Shown piece after piece: positions 1 through 13,700 of a DNA stretch of 64,000 nucleotides. Numbering within the stretch: position 1 is the stretch's first letter; every line of letters begins with the position of its first letter. The stretch covers positions 13,559,001 through 13,623,000 of the forward strand of contig NC_079888.1 of assembly GCF_029227915.1 (NCBI RefSeq), read 5' to 3'. Below the pieces are notes generated by a model. The model ran no database searches, was not told the DNA's origin, and saw only the letters and a program-made list of their open reading frames with translations. The position numbers and the translations under genes are program-made. The stretch comes from Hydractinia symbiolongicarpus (taxonomy: Eukaryota; Cnidaria; Hydrozoa; Anthoathecata; Hydractiniidae).

Positions 1-388
1 ATTTTGGTTCTTTTTTCTATTTTCGAAGTTTCACTGAGTTCTCTCTATTCAAATTTCAATTTTTTTTTATCTTAAATAATTTAATTAAAATTTTCGTGAA
101 AGGTCGGTTGAGCGTTGTTGTTTGAGAAAGCAGAACTTTCTTTCCACAAAACTCGGAAATATAAGAATTTCAAGGACTACATTTTCGAGGATCACAAAAC
201 GATGACGCTAGTAAACAAACAAATAGAAACCTAGCATATATTAAAATTTCAGTTTCCAAGTCACTTGCAACTATAGGAATAAACCAAAGACGTTTAAGAA
301 AAAATCTAAATTTAAATATTTCAAAGCCTTAAAAAGTGAAATTTTTTAAAGTACAATTACTGTTGCAAAAAAACAAAAAAACTTCAAC
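1..388. other. AT-rich non-coding stretch
   Basis: I see no gene, motif or repeat of note before the (TA)n tract. A/T runs dominate. Confidence 0.5.
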
Positions 389-389
389 T

Positions 390-1342
<953 letters not shown>

Positions 1343-1705
1343 TCAAGTAGAAGCGTAACCACTGGAGAACGTATCACTACCATCTGTTCCCTTGCTTCTT
1401 TTTAATAAACCTTTTGAGGTTATGGAAGCCACTGCGCACTCTTGCTGCTTAAAACTATGATGATCCGCATCGTAACCTCTGATGTTTTGTTTCGAGGAAC
1501 AAAACGGTAACGATTGTCTACTACTGTCACAACTATCGCTGTCTTCTTTAACTTCAGTTCTCTGTAGCAATTTTGTCAGCAGATCAGTGTCGACACCACT
1601 GTTTCGAAGCACGTTCAGCGTTAGTGGGGTTATTATAGAATTATTTTCCGCATCTCTACTCGATTGGCTTTCCGCTTCGTCGTGTACTAATAATACAAGA
1701 TTACA
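1343..1705 (-). CDS. BMAL-like gene, terminal exon
   Basis: Acceptor TTTTCAAG, 120 codons to TGA. Rich in Ser, Asp and Lys, with LTLNVLRNSGVDTDLLTKLL, an amphipathic helix, and the end SDTFSSGYAST. No recognised domain. It replaces the long C-terminal region and transactivation terminus of bilaterian BMAL. Confidence 0.68.
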   Translation of the reverse strand, partial: CNLVLLVHDEAESQSSRDAENNSIITPLTLNVLRNSGVDTDLLTKLLQRTEVKEDSDSCDSSRQSLPFCSSKQNIRGYDADHHSFKQQECAVASITSKGLLKRSKGTDGSDTFSSGYAST

Positions 1706-4700
1706 CTTGAAAATACATAAGTTACCGAGCTTTTGAGAAAGTGATCAAAAGCGAAAAAAACTATAAGGCGAAAGTGCAATCTTCTAACACGCACACGCAT
1801 GAAAGTGTTCAGTATTGCGCAATATTTAAGAGTGTTTTTGCACACACTGTTAGTTACAAAGTCAAAATCAAATGTAATGTATGGTGACGTAACTTTATGA
1901 CTTTGGAAAATAAATTAGCTTTGATTGTTGCCATTTGTGCGCGAATTTATGCTTCCAGTGGACATTGTTTAAATATATCTAGGGTTGCAGAGCTATGCTG
2001 TATAAAGATCCAATAATAAGGGCACAATACAGCAAAGGTTTTCTAGGAACATCATACTTTTCGATCGAAGTGGAGTTTAACCTCATGGAGCTACTGCTAC
2101 TTTTATTTACATCGAAAGTGTTGCATTTTTGTAGGATAATCAGTCACAAGTTATTGCGTAGAATACTCCACCCCAACAATAGCATAAAACGCCTAACCTA
2201 CAGAAGTATAACAAGGACGCAACAAAAATGCTCTTACTATGTCCCATAGCTCTATATTGAAGTTCCAATGAGCTTAACCTGTCCAAATCATTCGGAACTG
2301 CTTTTGTGCATTCGGAGCGGCCTTTAAGTTCCCTAAATATAATTTTTTTACGCAGAATGATTTCACCATACCAAAAGGCTGTCGAATATAGAACGCTTTT
2401 GGAATATGCCTTAAAAGCTCATATTAAAAAATCTAATTGACTGGCGAAACATACTGCGCTGCTGGAGATAGAAATCAATTCTACCTTGGAAAGCTGAATA
2501 CTCGTAATATTTCGCCTAGTAGAGATAAAACTTAAGTCTTAAAATCAATATAATTGTTCCCACCACTTACACGACACGCAAATGGCGAGGGCGTTAACGT
2601 AAGGGCGTTGGTACAAGATTAAACTATTACCTTCCCATTACAAAATTTTGGTGAGAAACAAATTCAAGCTCTTTTGTAAAGGGATTGAATAAACTGAAAG
2701 CAACGGTACGCATGTGCAACAAACCACCATTTTTTAGTTTGAACCGGTATATGTCTGATACAACCTAAAAACAATATATAACATTTCACAAACTTGCTTT
2801 TCTGCAACAAACTAGTCACAAAATTCCAAGCATCTGAACCAAACACTTAAAATCAAAAAAAAAAAAAAACCCGTAGGCATAAAGGGGAATCTTTTCGTTG
2901 AGATTCAACAACGAGTATACGCGGTTGTGTATAGCAACAGTAGCCGTTAGAAGCACTAATTTTCGCGTTTTTTGAGCATTTTAGCGAAATTAAATGCCCC
3001 GCGAAAATTATTACCCGCGAAATTCTTTTTTAATTGAAATTTGCGAAAATTAATACCCGCAAAAAAGCAAAATTTATCAGGTAGAGATGATAAACAAGAC
3101 ATCCTTAAAAATACCACGCATATATTCCCAAAACCTAATCGACTACAACTTTATCACATCGTTTGTTTTTCTTCCCAAACATGTCTCCAATGTCTCTTGA
3201 CCGAACTTCCGCCTTCTTTTTATTTTTTGTGTTTGACGAAGCCACACACGGCGTACATTTGCTGATTCCCACGAAATCGTTTTCCATTATCTCTTCATCT
3301 TTTGATTCGAGATAGAGTTCCCCTAACAACAGTTCATACTGGGCAATCAATGAATGGTTCGTTATGCTGCTGGGCATTGTGACGGTGACAAGACCAGGAA
3401 CCTCGAGTCCACCTTGAATAAGAGGGCTACGATACGAACAATTCGTAAAAATCAATACTCGCGAAAAATCAAAATATCTTCGATTCGCCAAAATTAATAC
3501 TTTTTTTGACTCGCGAAAATAATATTAGTACTCCCAAGGTGAGTAAACATGACAAATGCGACAGAACGAAAACAGTAGGATAAAAAAGGAGTCCCTTTCA
3601 TAAGAATCGTGATAACCGGTAGAGTTTACCTATTTTTCTTTCTTATGTGTATCAGAAATCTAGGATGCAAATCTTTGTCCGGGTTGCTATTAGCTGTCAC
3701 ATGCATAAGGAATGAGTGTTTGACTCATTGACGGTAACATAAACTTTCTAGCACAAAAAGCACAACAAGCAGCTACATTAAATTTCTTACATTAGTTTGA
3801 TAAAATGAGACATGACACAAACGAAAAGTGGTATCTTAAGGCTGACTTACACTAAAATAAGGTGTGGAGCAAGCAAACCTTGTCACGCCTGCAAACGACA
3901 CTTGAATTTCTACCATAATCGTATTATAATGTCAAATAAATAATCGTTTCGCGTTTGCTTTATACTCACCCTTTCTTGGTGTTTATTTTGTATAGCTAGC
4001 CTGTACGTTTCACTTAAAGCCTGGATGTCATTTTTGTGTACAAATCTGTACTCAGAATTACCTACAAGTTCTTGAGGTAGGTAGCCAGAAACTGGGAACA
4101 CCCTAACAATAGAACAAAAATATTACAATGGCTACAAGCGAATATCAAACACGAGAATAACCAATAAAACAATGACATTTTTACACAGGCGTGCAAACCT
4201 TATTTACAGTTATTGCAGGCATATTATGATTTTTTTAGAAAATCCAAAATCTTTACTTTCTAGCGTTTATTAATAAGTATCATGTGCAAAAAATTGTAAA
4301 ATTATTATATCATACAAATTGTTATTCACATTTGGTGATAATATGGGATAATATAGCACACGGATAATATACCAAATATGCCAAACATTGGACCGTTCTA
4401 ATAGTTTGTTTATTATCCTTGGTGTTAAACGACCTAGGTATTAGCTACCTTCTTTTTTAAACAACAGTTTTGAAAATAACATTATCCAGGCTTACTGATA
4501 GTGGTTTAAAAATAGTAGTTGACCTCGTGGGTGTCTTACCTCGTTTTTTCTCCAAGTGAGGGTAGTTTTGTTAGTATTTATAACTCACATTTTACGCATT
4601 TATTTGTTATTTCAGAATTGGGATACTAATATGACTTAGTGGGACAAGTTGGACTTTCCTTGGAATGCTCTTGCTTATTTGCGCCACATTTTAAGCCTTT

Positions 4701-7700
4701 ATCGTAGATTGTGTTCGTTAAAAAAAAATTAGTAAATTTTTGTAAAGTAAGTAAAACTTACTTTAATCAGTAAAAACAATGTAAAATTTTTTTGTGGGGT
4801 CAAAAACAAAATTTTTGGTTTTATAAAAATTCCACCTTCTAGTATTTTTTGATAAGTAACTTTGTTAAAAAAATCAAGAAATCCAATGAATGGATGCAAA
4901 GAAAAGCTGTGACGGGTTTACACATTGGCTCGCTCACCTAAGGAGGAATTTGGATGCACAACGCGCTTTCTTGAGTCTTTACAAATGGGTTCCGTTTTTA
5001 CCTCGCCATAAGTTTTGTTGTTATCTGTTAGTGCTTTGTCCACGATTTTGCGGAGTGTTATGGTACCGATTTAACATTGTGTCCTGTCCTGGACGAAATG
5101 TTAAACTTTTAACCCAATTTGCTTGGTAAGCTCGGCGAAAAGCACATCTCAACGACTCAGGAGTGCTTTTCGCTTTTAAAAAAACATAAGCAGAAAAAAA
5201 AGTTGCTTACCTCTTAATATATGCCTCGGGTTTTTAAGCTAATTTGACAAAAACATTTACTGTTTTATAAAATTGTGTTTACTGAAGAATTTAAAAAAAA
5301 AGACCTATAAAGGTCCTGGCTAAGACATTTTTAGTGCAAAAATAGGTAAATTGGCAATTGTGCCCCTACACTCCCAGCTGTAGCAGTACGCGTATGTTGT
5401 CGCTTCGTTCAAAATTTCGCCTAAGGAGAAAAAAATCATGTATCCGCTCCTGGATGTGTAGACCCTAATTTATTACAACAAAGTACTTTCGCAACCGCAG
5501 CCAGTAACTGTGGTGTCCCTCTATGGTCCATCCTTGGATCCCTCCTTTTTCTTATTACATTCAAAGATGCTGGGGAATCCTTGATTCACTCTAAGGTTAT
5601 CATGTATGCTGATGATACAGTAGTCTATGTATCAGGCAAATCAAAAGATGAAGTCGAGAAAAAAAACAGACGGACAATTTTGCTGGAATTGCTGACTGGT
5701 TAGACAAAAACGATTTAATTATAAACACGAGGAAAGGAAAAACGGAGCTTAAGATATACACAAACAAAACAGTTACCAGAGAGAGAAGCTGGATACTTTT
5801 AAAGAACACATTAAACATGTGTTTTTCCCAGATAGGTCACGCAATAGAAGATATAGTACAAACCAGTTACTACACCTCACTCATCAACATTTAACGCTAT
5901 TGCCAATCGAAAATAAAAATGTTGCAGTGGTGACAATTTTAAACATGGCGTGATTTGAGGGACTTGGCATTTTGACTAAATATTTAAGAGATTGAGAACT
6001 CTATGGAGAGCGGCACTTATCTGATGAGATGTCAAACAAAGAAAGCATGGTTGCTGACTTACCTAGGATCAACATACAAGTATGTCGCATCTGCAGTATG
6101 CCTAGAGGAGTACTGACCAGGAGTAGCTGTATACCGTTTTGTGTTAGCTGTTGAAGGGACAGCAACACCAACGAAGCAAGAAAATGTTGACACCTTTTCA
6201 TTACTACTGGTTTTTGACATGTTGGTTTTCCACGACTTCAGGAAACCGTTACATGACACTGTAAATAACCGAATAAGAATAGATTTAGATATAAAGGTTA
6301 AAAATGTAATACACACAACACATATCAGAAAACATAACACAATATTACCTGGTATATTAAAAACTGTTGCTGATGATATAATATTCAATTTTGAAGGTTT
6401 TAGGCGTAAACAAAACGATCGCTTTGTACTTCTACAATCCAGTGTTGGACTATCAGATAATCTATTCCCTGGCAATGAATCGTTGGGTAACAGCATATTT
6501 TGAACAACATCAACATCCTTTGGATCAACAAGATCTAACAGACTATGACCTACCAGTTCATCCTACGTAAAAAAAACATACATCAAAACATATCTGAGAT
6601 GAACTGCAATTGTCGAGCAAGCAAGATAACAATCCAGACTGAAAAAAGCCGTCTTCATATTAATAATAATTTGTCTGTCACTGCGCGAGAATAAATATTT
6701 TTGCTTGATATTTCCATGCATCAAAACAAGTCTTGTTTATTGCCAACTTAATTAGCTTACAGAGTAAGCTTTGGTTTCCACATTTATTTTTTGTATTTTC
6801 TTTAGTTTTAAAGTTACCTTTTAAGAGGTGCACAAAAATTAAATGTGCGCGAAACCTAGGAGGGAGTAAATAAAATGAGCACTAAAAGATGCGCGGAAAT
6901 TAATCTCAGATGCAAATTTCATGAATTAGGGTAATGTCAATCTTGGTACATTTATGCATTCAAAAAAAGATATTCTACTGATAGCTAAATCTAAACACAA
7001 TTACGGGTCCCTTACATAATCATGTTGCCACATATAACGTCGATTGGAGGTTTACCTCCTCCCCTGTTACTTTTTTATGCAAGACGCTATATTACAATAA
7101 TGTAAATGTCGTCAAAAGTGCTTCATGGTCATAGCACCAACAAAATTTAAACAAAAAACGTTTACATTTCGTTTTGCAAGAAGTTTGTAAGGCACCCCAA
7201 GACACCAGCAACAAATAAACAAAATTGGTTTGATAGGAAACTTTGGAATCTATGCAAAAAGTTGGTTTAGTGATATAATTTGTCAGATTAAATAGATTTT
7301 TCATGCAATTTTTATTGTGAAACTTCATAGGCCGTTTCAATATTCTCGGTTGGTGTCCTTTTTCCATGGTCTTAAAAAAGGTGGGATGTTTTTAAAAGTT
7401 AACTTAATATATATAACAAAAACAAATTCTTTTTGAGGGCTGCTTATTTTGTGTATTCACGTGAACAAGGTAATCTTACGAAAAGTTACAACCTTCAACA
7501 AAATTTTGTAACAGTCGACTCATGATATCCGAATTGCGGTAGGTCTCACTCTTTTATATAAAAATATATATATGCCTGAAAACCATGGTAGCGACATTTT
7601 GTAAGGACAACGAGGAGAGCAAAAAAAGTCAAGGTAATTGCTTGAATTTTATGATTTTCCAACTTGTAGTAAATTTTTTGTATTTTCTGAATTTTTTAAT

Positions 7701-10700
7701 GGTCAGTGAGAAAGCACGAAACGATGCTATTTCCGGAAATAGTTTATTAGCAATCATTCAATTTCTCAGCTAGCTAGGTACGTTCGAGGTGCAATCTATT
7801 AAGATATAAAATTACTAGTAAGTTTTAACAAACCATATATTGCACATCTTTCAAAATTAAGTTTTTTATGGCTGATTGGTAGCAAACAGCTTCATCATTC
7901 TTAAATTTACGCAAATCAACACAGCTTTTCGATGCTATTTAATTTTATGATTAATTTTGTGCGTAAAAAGTATTATAATAATATAAATTTTCTCATTTAT
8001 TACTAGGAAAATTAATTTATATATTGGAATATAATTGACATAATATTCCAGTACCATAGAGGAAATTGAAAAGGATATCGCTATGTTGAAGAAGTGTGAT
8101 AAATAGGGAAGAAGAAGCAACTTTAATGGTCCACAATTTAACATATGCAGAAGCACATGGAGGAGGAGGCTTAGCTTATTCTTTCGTTACATTGTTATGT
8201 AATGTTCATAAAGGTTGTTCTCACAGCAATTTGATATAATGTGGTCTAAAAGCTCATCTTGTTGCACTTATTATGGGTGTACAGTATCCAGATGTTATCC
8301 CTTTTCTGATATGATGGCTGGGCAAGTTTTCTTCTTTAGAAAAAATCCAGGAACGACTTTGGATAGCTTTAATTCCATGATTGCGAGTTTTTATTACATA
8401 GTTTTTATTAAATATATATCCCTGCATATTATCTCTCGAGTTTTTATAACTTAGTTCCAGGCCTTTCCTCAACAGCAAACCTGGTTCCCAGGGCCATTTT
8501 TTGCCTATTGATATCAGAGACGGTACAAAGAAATTAAATTCTTTGCACCTTCTCAAAAAACTTTCTAAATAGTAGCGAGCCAAGGTAGTCAAAGAAATCC
8601 TGAGATAAGGTTGCAATTTTAATGGACTGTTGGGCCACTGACAACCTCTTAGATGATGTTCACATGTTGGGGATACAAATCATTTCGGAATATCATGTGC
8701 ACAGGCTACACGGTTATTTGTATACAATAATGTTTGTTTTAATTTTCAGGCTGCCATTTTGTTTCGCTTTTTCTTTTTACACGATGGTGTACTAGTATCA
8801 CATTGAAATCATTTCACTGTTTGCATTGGAAAGGAATAATTTCGTTTCGCATATTGGTTACGCTCGGTTTAGTGTGAACAGACACATTATCTGGCACGAA
8901 TTCGTTTCAGAACAATCAATATGTCTGCAGCATGTGAACATGTTTCAGTTTAGTGGGACTTTCTCCTCGTCTAATCTTACATTCAGTGGCATGGTAAGCA
9001 AGGCTTCGTCAACTTCGTACCCAAGGCTAACTTAAATTTTGTCATAAGAAACGGTTGCTAAACTATAACCTGCCGGTTACAGTATTGCTAGCCTAGTTTA
9101 CAAGTCTAGCATGAGCTTTCAAGTAGTCAGGCTTCATGTCCTCTTTTAAAAACAAACAAAAACATGTTTTTCAATCGCTGTACTTTCAGGTGCTTCAAAA
9201 TAAAAATTTAACTAATTTCATATAAGGCAGAAAGAGTATGATACTTCTCCAAAAATTGGTATGAAAAATACAATGGTTAAATCTGCTGCTACAAATAGGG
9301 AAGAAGCTACTCCCTGACTGCTCTGTGAAATTTAAGTACTGATTCGTCTAAATCACACATCTGAAAGAAGACAGCCTTTTTGTTTCTTTCTTAATTTTGA
9401 ACAAAAATAGAGGTGCTAAACTGCACAAATCAGGCAATAGTTAGAATGTACAGAATAGAAAAAGCTGAGGAAACCCACATAAGAACAGCACAAACATATT
9501 CACAAATCGGTCAAATGGACACGTGTCATATGACAAACAAGCTAGCAATAAAATGTGATCATAATTTACTTACAGGGGTATGCATAATTAAACCACAAAC
9601 AGCATCAGATACGTGAAGAACCTTCCCCTTGTCACAACTAATAACTATCAAAAAACCATTTTGTTTTTGCTCCAAAAGATACTTCATTTCACCCTCAGTA
9701 AGTGCATCAGGTTTGTAAGTGGCATTTGTCTGTTTACTTAAAGTTTCTAAGTGAACAAAGTGGACTCATTAGACACAGCAGTCATAACATTTAAATTACT
9801 GCTACTTCTTTAATGTCATTTTTCAGTCTCACAAATCAGTGTATATCTGAAACACACTAAAGAAACTTTTACACTTAAGAATCCAATTAATACAAAGTCT
9901 TGGCTTTTTCCCAGAAACTATTAAGTCTCTACACATTTTTACCTAATTATTTAAATCTATCAACCAACTCAATGTTCTTATCTGCATGACATCTCTAATG
10001 CAACAAATGCTTAGCCTGCTTTTTAGTTAATCTAAACCTTTTTTGTCCCCAACACTGGTGCCACATTCCCGCTAACCATTCACATATAATTCCTTTCTAC
10101 ACCGTCCAGATCTTCCTGCTTAACTGTCCATATCTCACTATCGTACAACATAACACTTGCCTCAAACAACCTACCTTTAATCTCAATAAACAAAACTCTG
10201 TTAGTCAACAAAAGAACTCTTTAATTTTTTTCCAGGCAACACCTATTCTGAAATAACACTTCTTCCCTCTTCACTATCAAACATATCACCTATAAGTAAC
10301 AGAATTTTATCACTAACATGCCACTGATGTACATTATTATTAAAGCTAAAAATACTTTGTCAGCCATCAAAACTCGCTAATTTGAAAACAACATAATGAA
10401 AGAAAATACTTTGATCTGACTTACGAGTTAGCATCTCCACTTGTTGCACAGCTAATTCTAAAACAGAAAGTTTGTCCAATTTGTGTGGTATACTTTGACA
10501 GATAGGCACTAAAGATGAAATATCTTCAAGCATCTTATTTATACGGTTTCTTCTTTTCTTCTCAATTTGTCGATGATAAGCCCTAAGGAATAAAAAAAGA
10601 GTAAATTTGTTTATCACAGCCATGTAAAAATAAGTTTTGTAATTGAACAAAAAATATTCTAAGAAATTTTATTTCCACAACAATAAATGTTTAGTTTTGC

Positions 10701-13700
10701 GTTAATTTTAGAGTTATTCAAAGAGAGAGAGAGTTAAGCATTATTTTACATCCTTCTTGTTTTATAAAAAATATTGCCTCAGAATTTGTTAAAAAACAGG
10801 AACAAAATAAGGTTAACTTCAGAAAAATAACTTAGACTAAATCTTCTCAAAAAATATGGCTGTTTCTTTCCTTATCTATAATGAGTGCAAAATAATAAAT
10901 TCATATTTTCTTACTTATTTATAAACATGAAGCTCCAATAGCAACAAAAACAAATTTTTCGTATATAAGCATTCACTAAAATTTGAGAAAAAACAAGGAC
11001 CTACCTAGATTTAAAAAATCAGAAAATAACTAATAATCCAATCTTCAGAAAAGTTTGAAAATCTGTATTTTTAAAAATTTTGACTCATTTTACCCAAGAA
11101 TCGGCATTATTGGGCAAAAAACAAAATTGTCAAAAAACTGACTTGGTCACATTTAAGAGTCAATTGTTCCATATCCTTGTGCAAAAAATCAGAATAAACT
11201 AATGATCTAACCTTGAGAAATGTCCCAAAAACCATATTTTAGGACCTGTTCATTTTGCACATAAATTCTGCAATTTTTGAGCTAATAAGATTTTTTTTAA
11301 TGAAACTAACTTTGAATAAAACGTAGCCTAGAATAAACTCGCTTGTTCATGACATGATAATATTTATGTTATTCAATGACGATGACTGAACAGATAAGTG
11401 GTAATATTTTGAAAAGAAACTAACATTGTCACATTCCAGGGTCTATTTTTCCCTGTCACTGTCGGAAAAATCAAAAAAACCCTGATTATCCAATCCTAAG
11501 AAATGTTGTTAACAATTGGACAGGTTGCATAAATCTGCCATTTTTGACCCAATAAGATTTTTTCTAAAAAACCTGAATTCGACACATTCAGGGGTCTATT
11601 GTTCTCTATCTTTGTGCAAAAAAATCAGGATACTAATACTAATAATCAAATTCTTAACAAATCTGGTAACGTACGGACACAGGTCAATTTATAGGACCTG
11701 TACTTGGTAGGTTCAAAAACTTAAATAAGAACAAAATGAGGCTAATTTAAGATATTGTGTTCATACTATAAGAAAAAAAAAGAACAAAACAGGCTAATAA
11801 AATGCTGAAAAATTAAAAACAACCTAACTAAGGTCAGACTTTACTGGTTCTTTTAAGAAAATGTTCATTCTCAATGATGACAAAAATGATTTCTTTATCT
11901 TCTTTGCATTTGCATTTAAAATCTTTAGGTAGAGAGTTTTTTGAATCCTAATGGGCACTGGATATTATTAACACTGAAACAATAATTTGACTTCGTGCAG
12001 ATAAAAATCCACAGAGAATAAACAGAAAATTACATAAAAAATACACAATAATTATCACCTGTTTCAAAATAGTGAAAGTACCACAAGACAACATAGTACA
12101 ATAGTATAATAATAAATTAAGATATAAATTTCCCTTCAATGTTCATCCTTCTACATCAGCTCTACTTAATTTATGTGGGCAAGTACTTATGCATTAATGA
12201 TGTGACTCGTATGAAACTTATGGAAGTTTTGCTCTTATTTCTACATTTAACTGTGTTCCTTATGAAACAGCCTCATCAAAATATAAAGGCCAACTTCAAT
12301 TTTTCAAGAAATAAGATTTTTCCAGTTTTGCTAACATGCCCTTATCTTTTTAGCAACACCCATGTGCAAATAACTCCCAACTTTTAAAATAAAAATTCAC
12401 AAAGCACTAAGTGATAAAAATTGGCAACGAATTTTAGCATCAATTTTACATTGGTGAACCCTCATTATAATAGTTGCGTTTCTGGTGCTGTAAAAAGTTA
12501 AATAATTAATCGAGCATTGATTACTACCCATGTAAGTATTTTTTAGCCTCATTCATGAAAGGAATAATGAAGAACTCCTTGCTGTAGGGGCCATGCATTA
12601 AACTCAAAAAGCATTTTTATACAGAAACAATTAAAATGTATTATTTATGTAACACACTGATTATTCATTGCATGCTTATTCTCTGAGTGCTGGAGGATTG
12701 CTGATATGTATTATAAAAATGATGAAGTTTTATGTTATATTAGCAAATTATGTTTATTTTAATATTTAAATTTTCTTCAAGGTCTGTTGTCCCACTTTGT
12801 CTCTTGGCTAAATTGCTTTGCAGCCAAGCATGTGCTTCTTTCTTTTGAGATAAGGTTGGGAAATAGCTGTTTCTTAGTGCTATCAGCTTATTGTAAGTAT
12901 GCAAAATGATTGAAAGTTTGCTGCCATGGAAACAGCCATTTTTAAACGCAGAATATAAGTGGAGCCTAATTATACGAGTTGTTATTGAAACCATGGGTCA
13001 AATAATTTTTTTAATACACAGTTTATACACATTTTCACTATTAGAAGTTTCAATAGTTGTTACTAGCTGGCAGGTCTGATATTGGTAAAAACATAAGTGA
13101 CTATCTTTGTCCCTTCTGGAGATTTTTAAAGACAGTACATCTCATGTATCATATCAATCATTATTCCTAATTATGGAGCAAACGTTTTAGTTGATTGATA
13201 AAGTCTATATTTTGATAAAGGGAATTTTCCAGTAAACAAAAAATTTAGATGTGTAGGGAATTACTCACAAACAAACAATCTAGATGTGTCATTTTCATAA
13301 TGTGATCAAGTGTCGGGATTGAAAAGAAATTTGGTACAGTATACAAACAAATCATGCTCAATCAGATGCTGGCATAATATGAACAAGAACATTTGTTGAA
13401 GTATAATTTGAATGACAAAGGCATATCCCAGCATATTATTTTTTCTGAGCAAGATTTTCTTTCAGATAATTTTCTATTTCTTTTTTCTTGCAACAAATGC
13501 CCATGAGACCTTGTTTGTAGATGCAAGCTCTGGCAACTTCAATGTTGTGAATATTGTAATTATGCAGATACTAACATAGACATTTGTGATGTTGATGTAA
13601 TTGTACAAAATATGAAAAATATTCAATCAGTTGTAACTTTTAAACACTTTATTTTTACCCCATGTCACAAAATTTTATTTCTGATTTAGCAAAGATTTCG

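Noticed and set aside
5600-5818. 72-codon minus-strand hydrophobic frame
   Set aside because: Antisense shadow of the plus-strand LINE RT relic.
8254-8616. 120-codon minus-strand frame in a BMAL-like intron
   Set aside because: No family words, poor splice context and no phase fit to neighbouring BMAL exons.
12740-12994. 84-codon minus-strand frame with partly protein-like text
   Set aside because: No homologous motif recognised and no acceptor/donor pair fitting the gene; kept only as a note.
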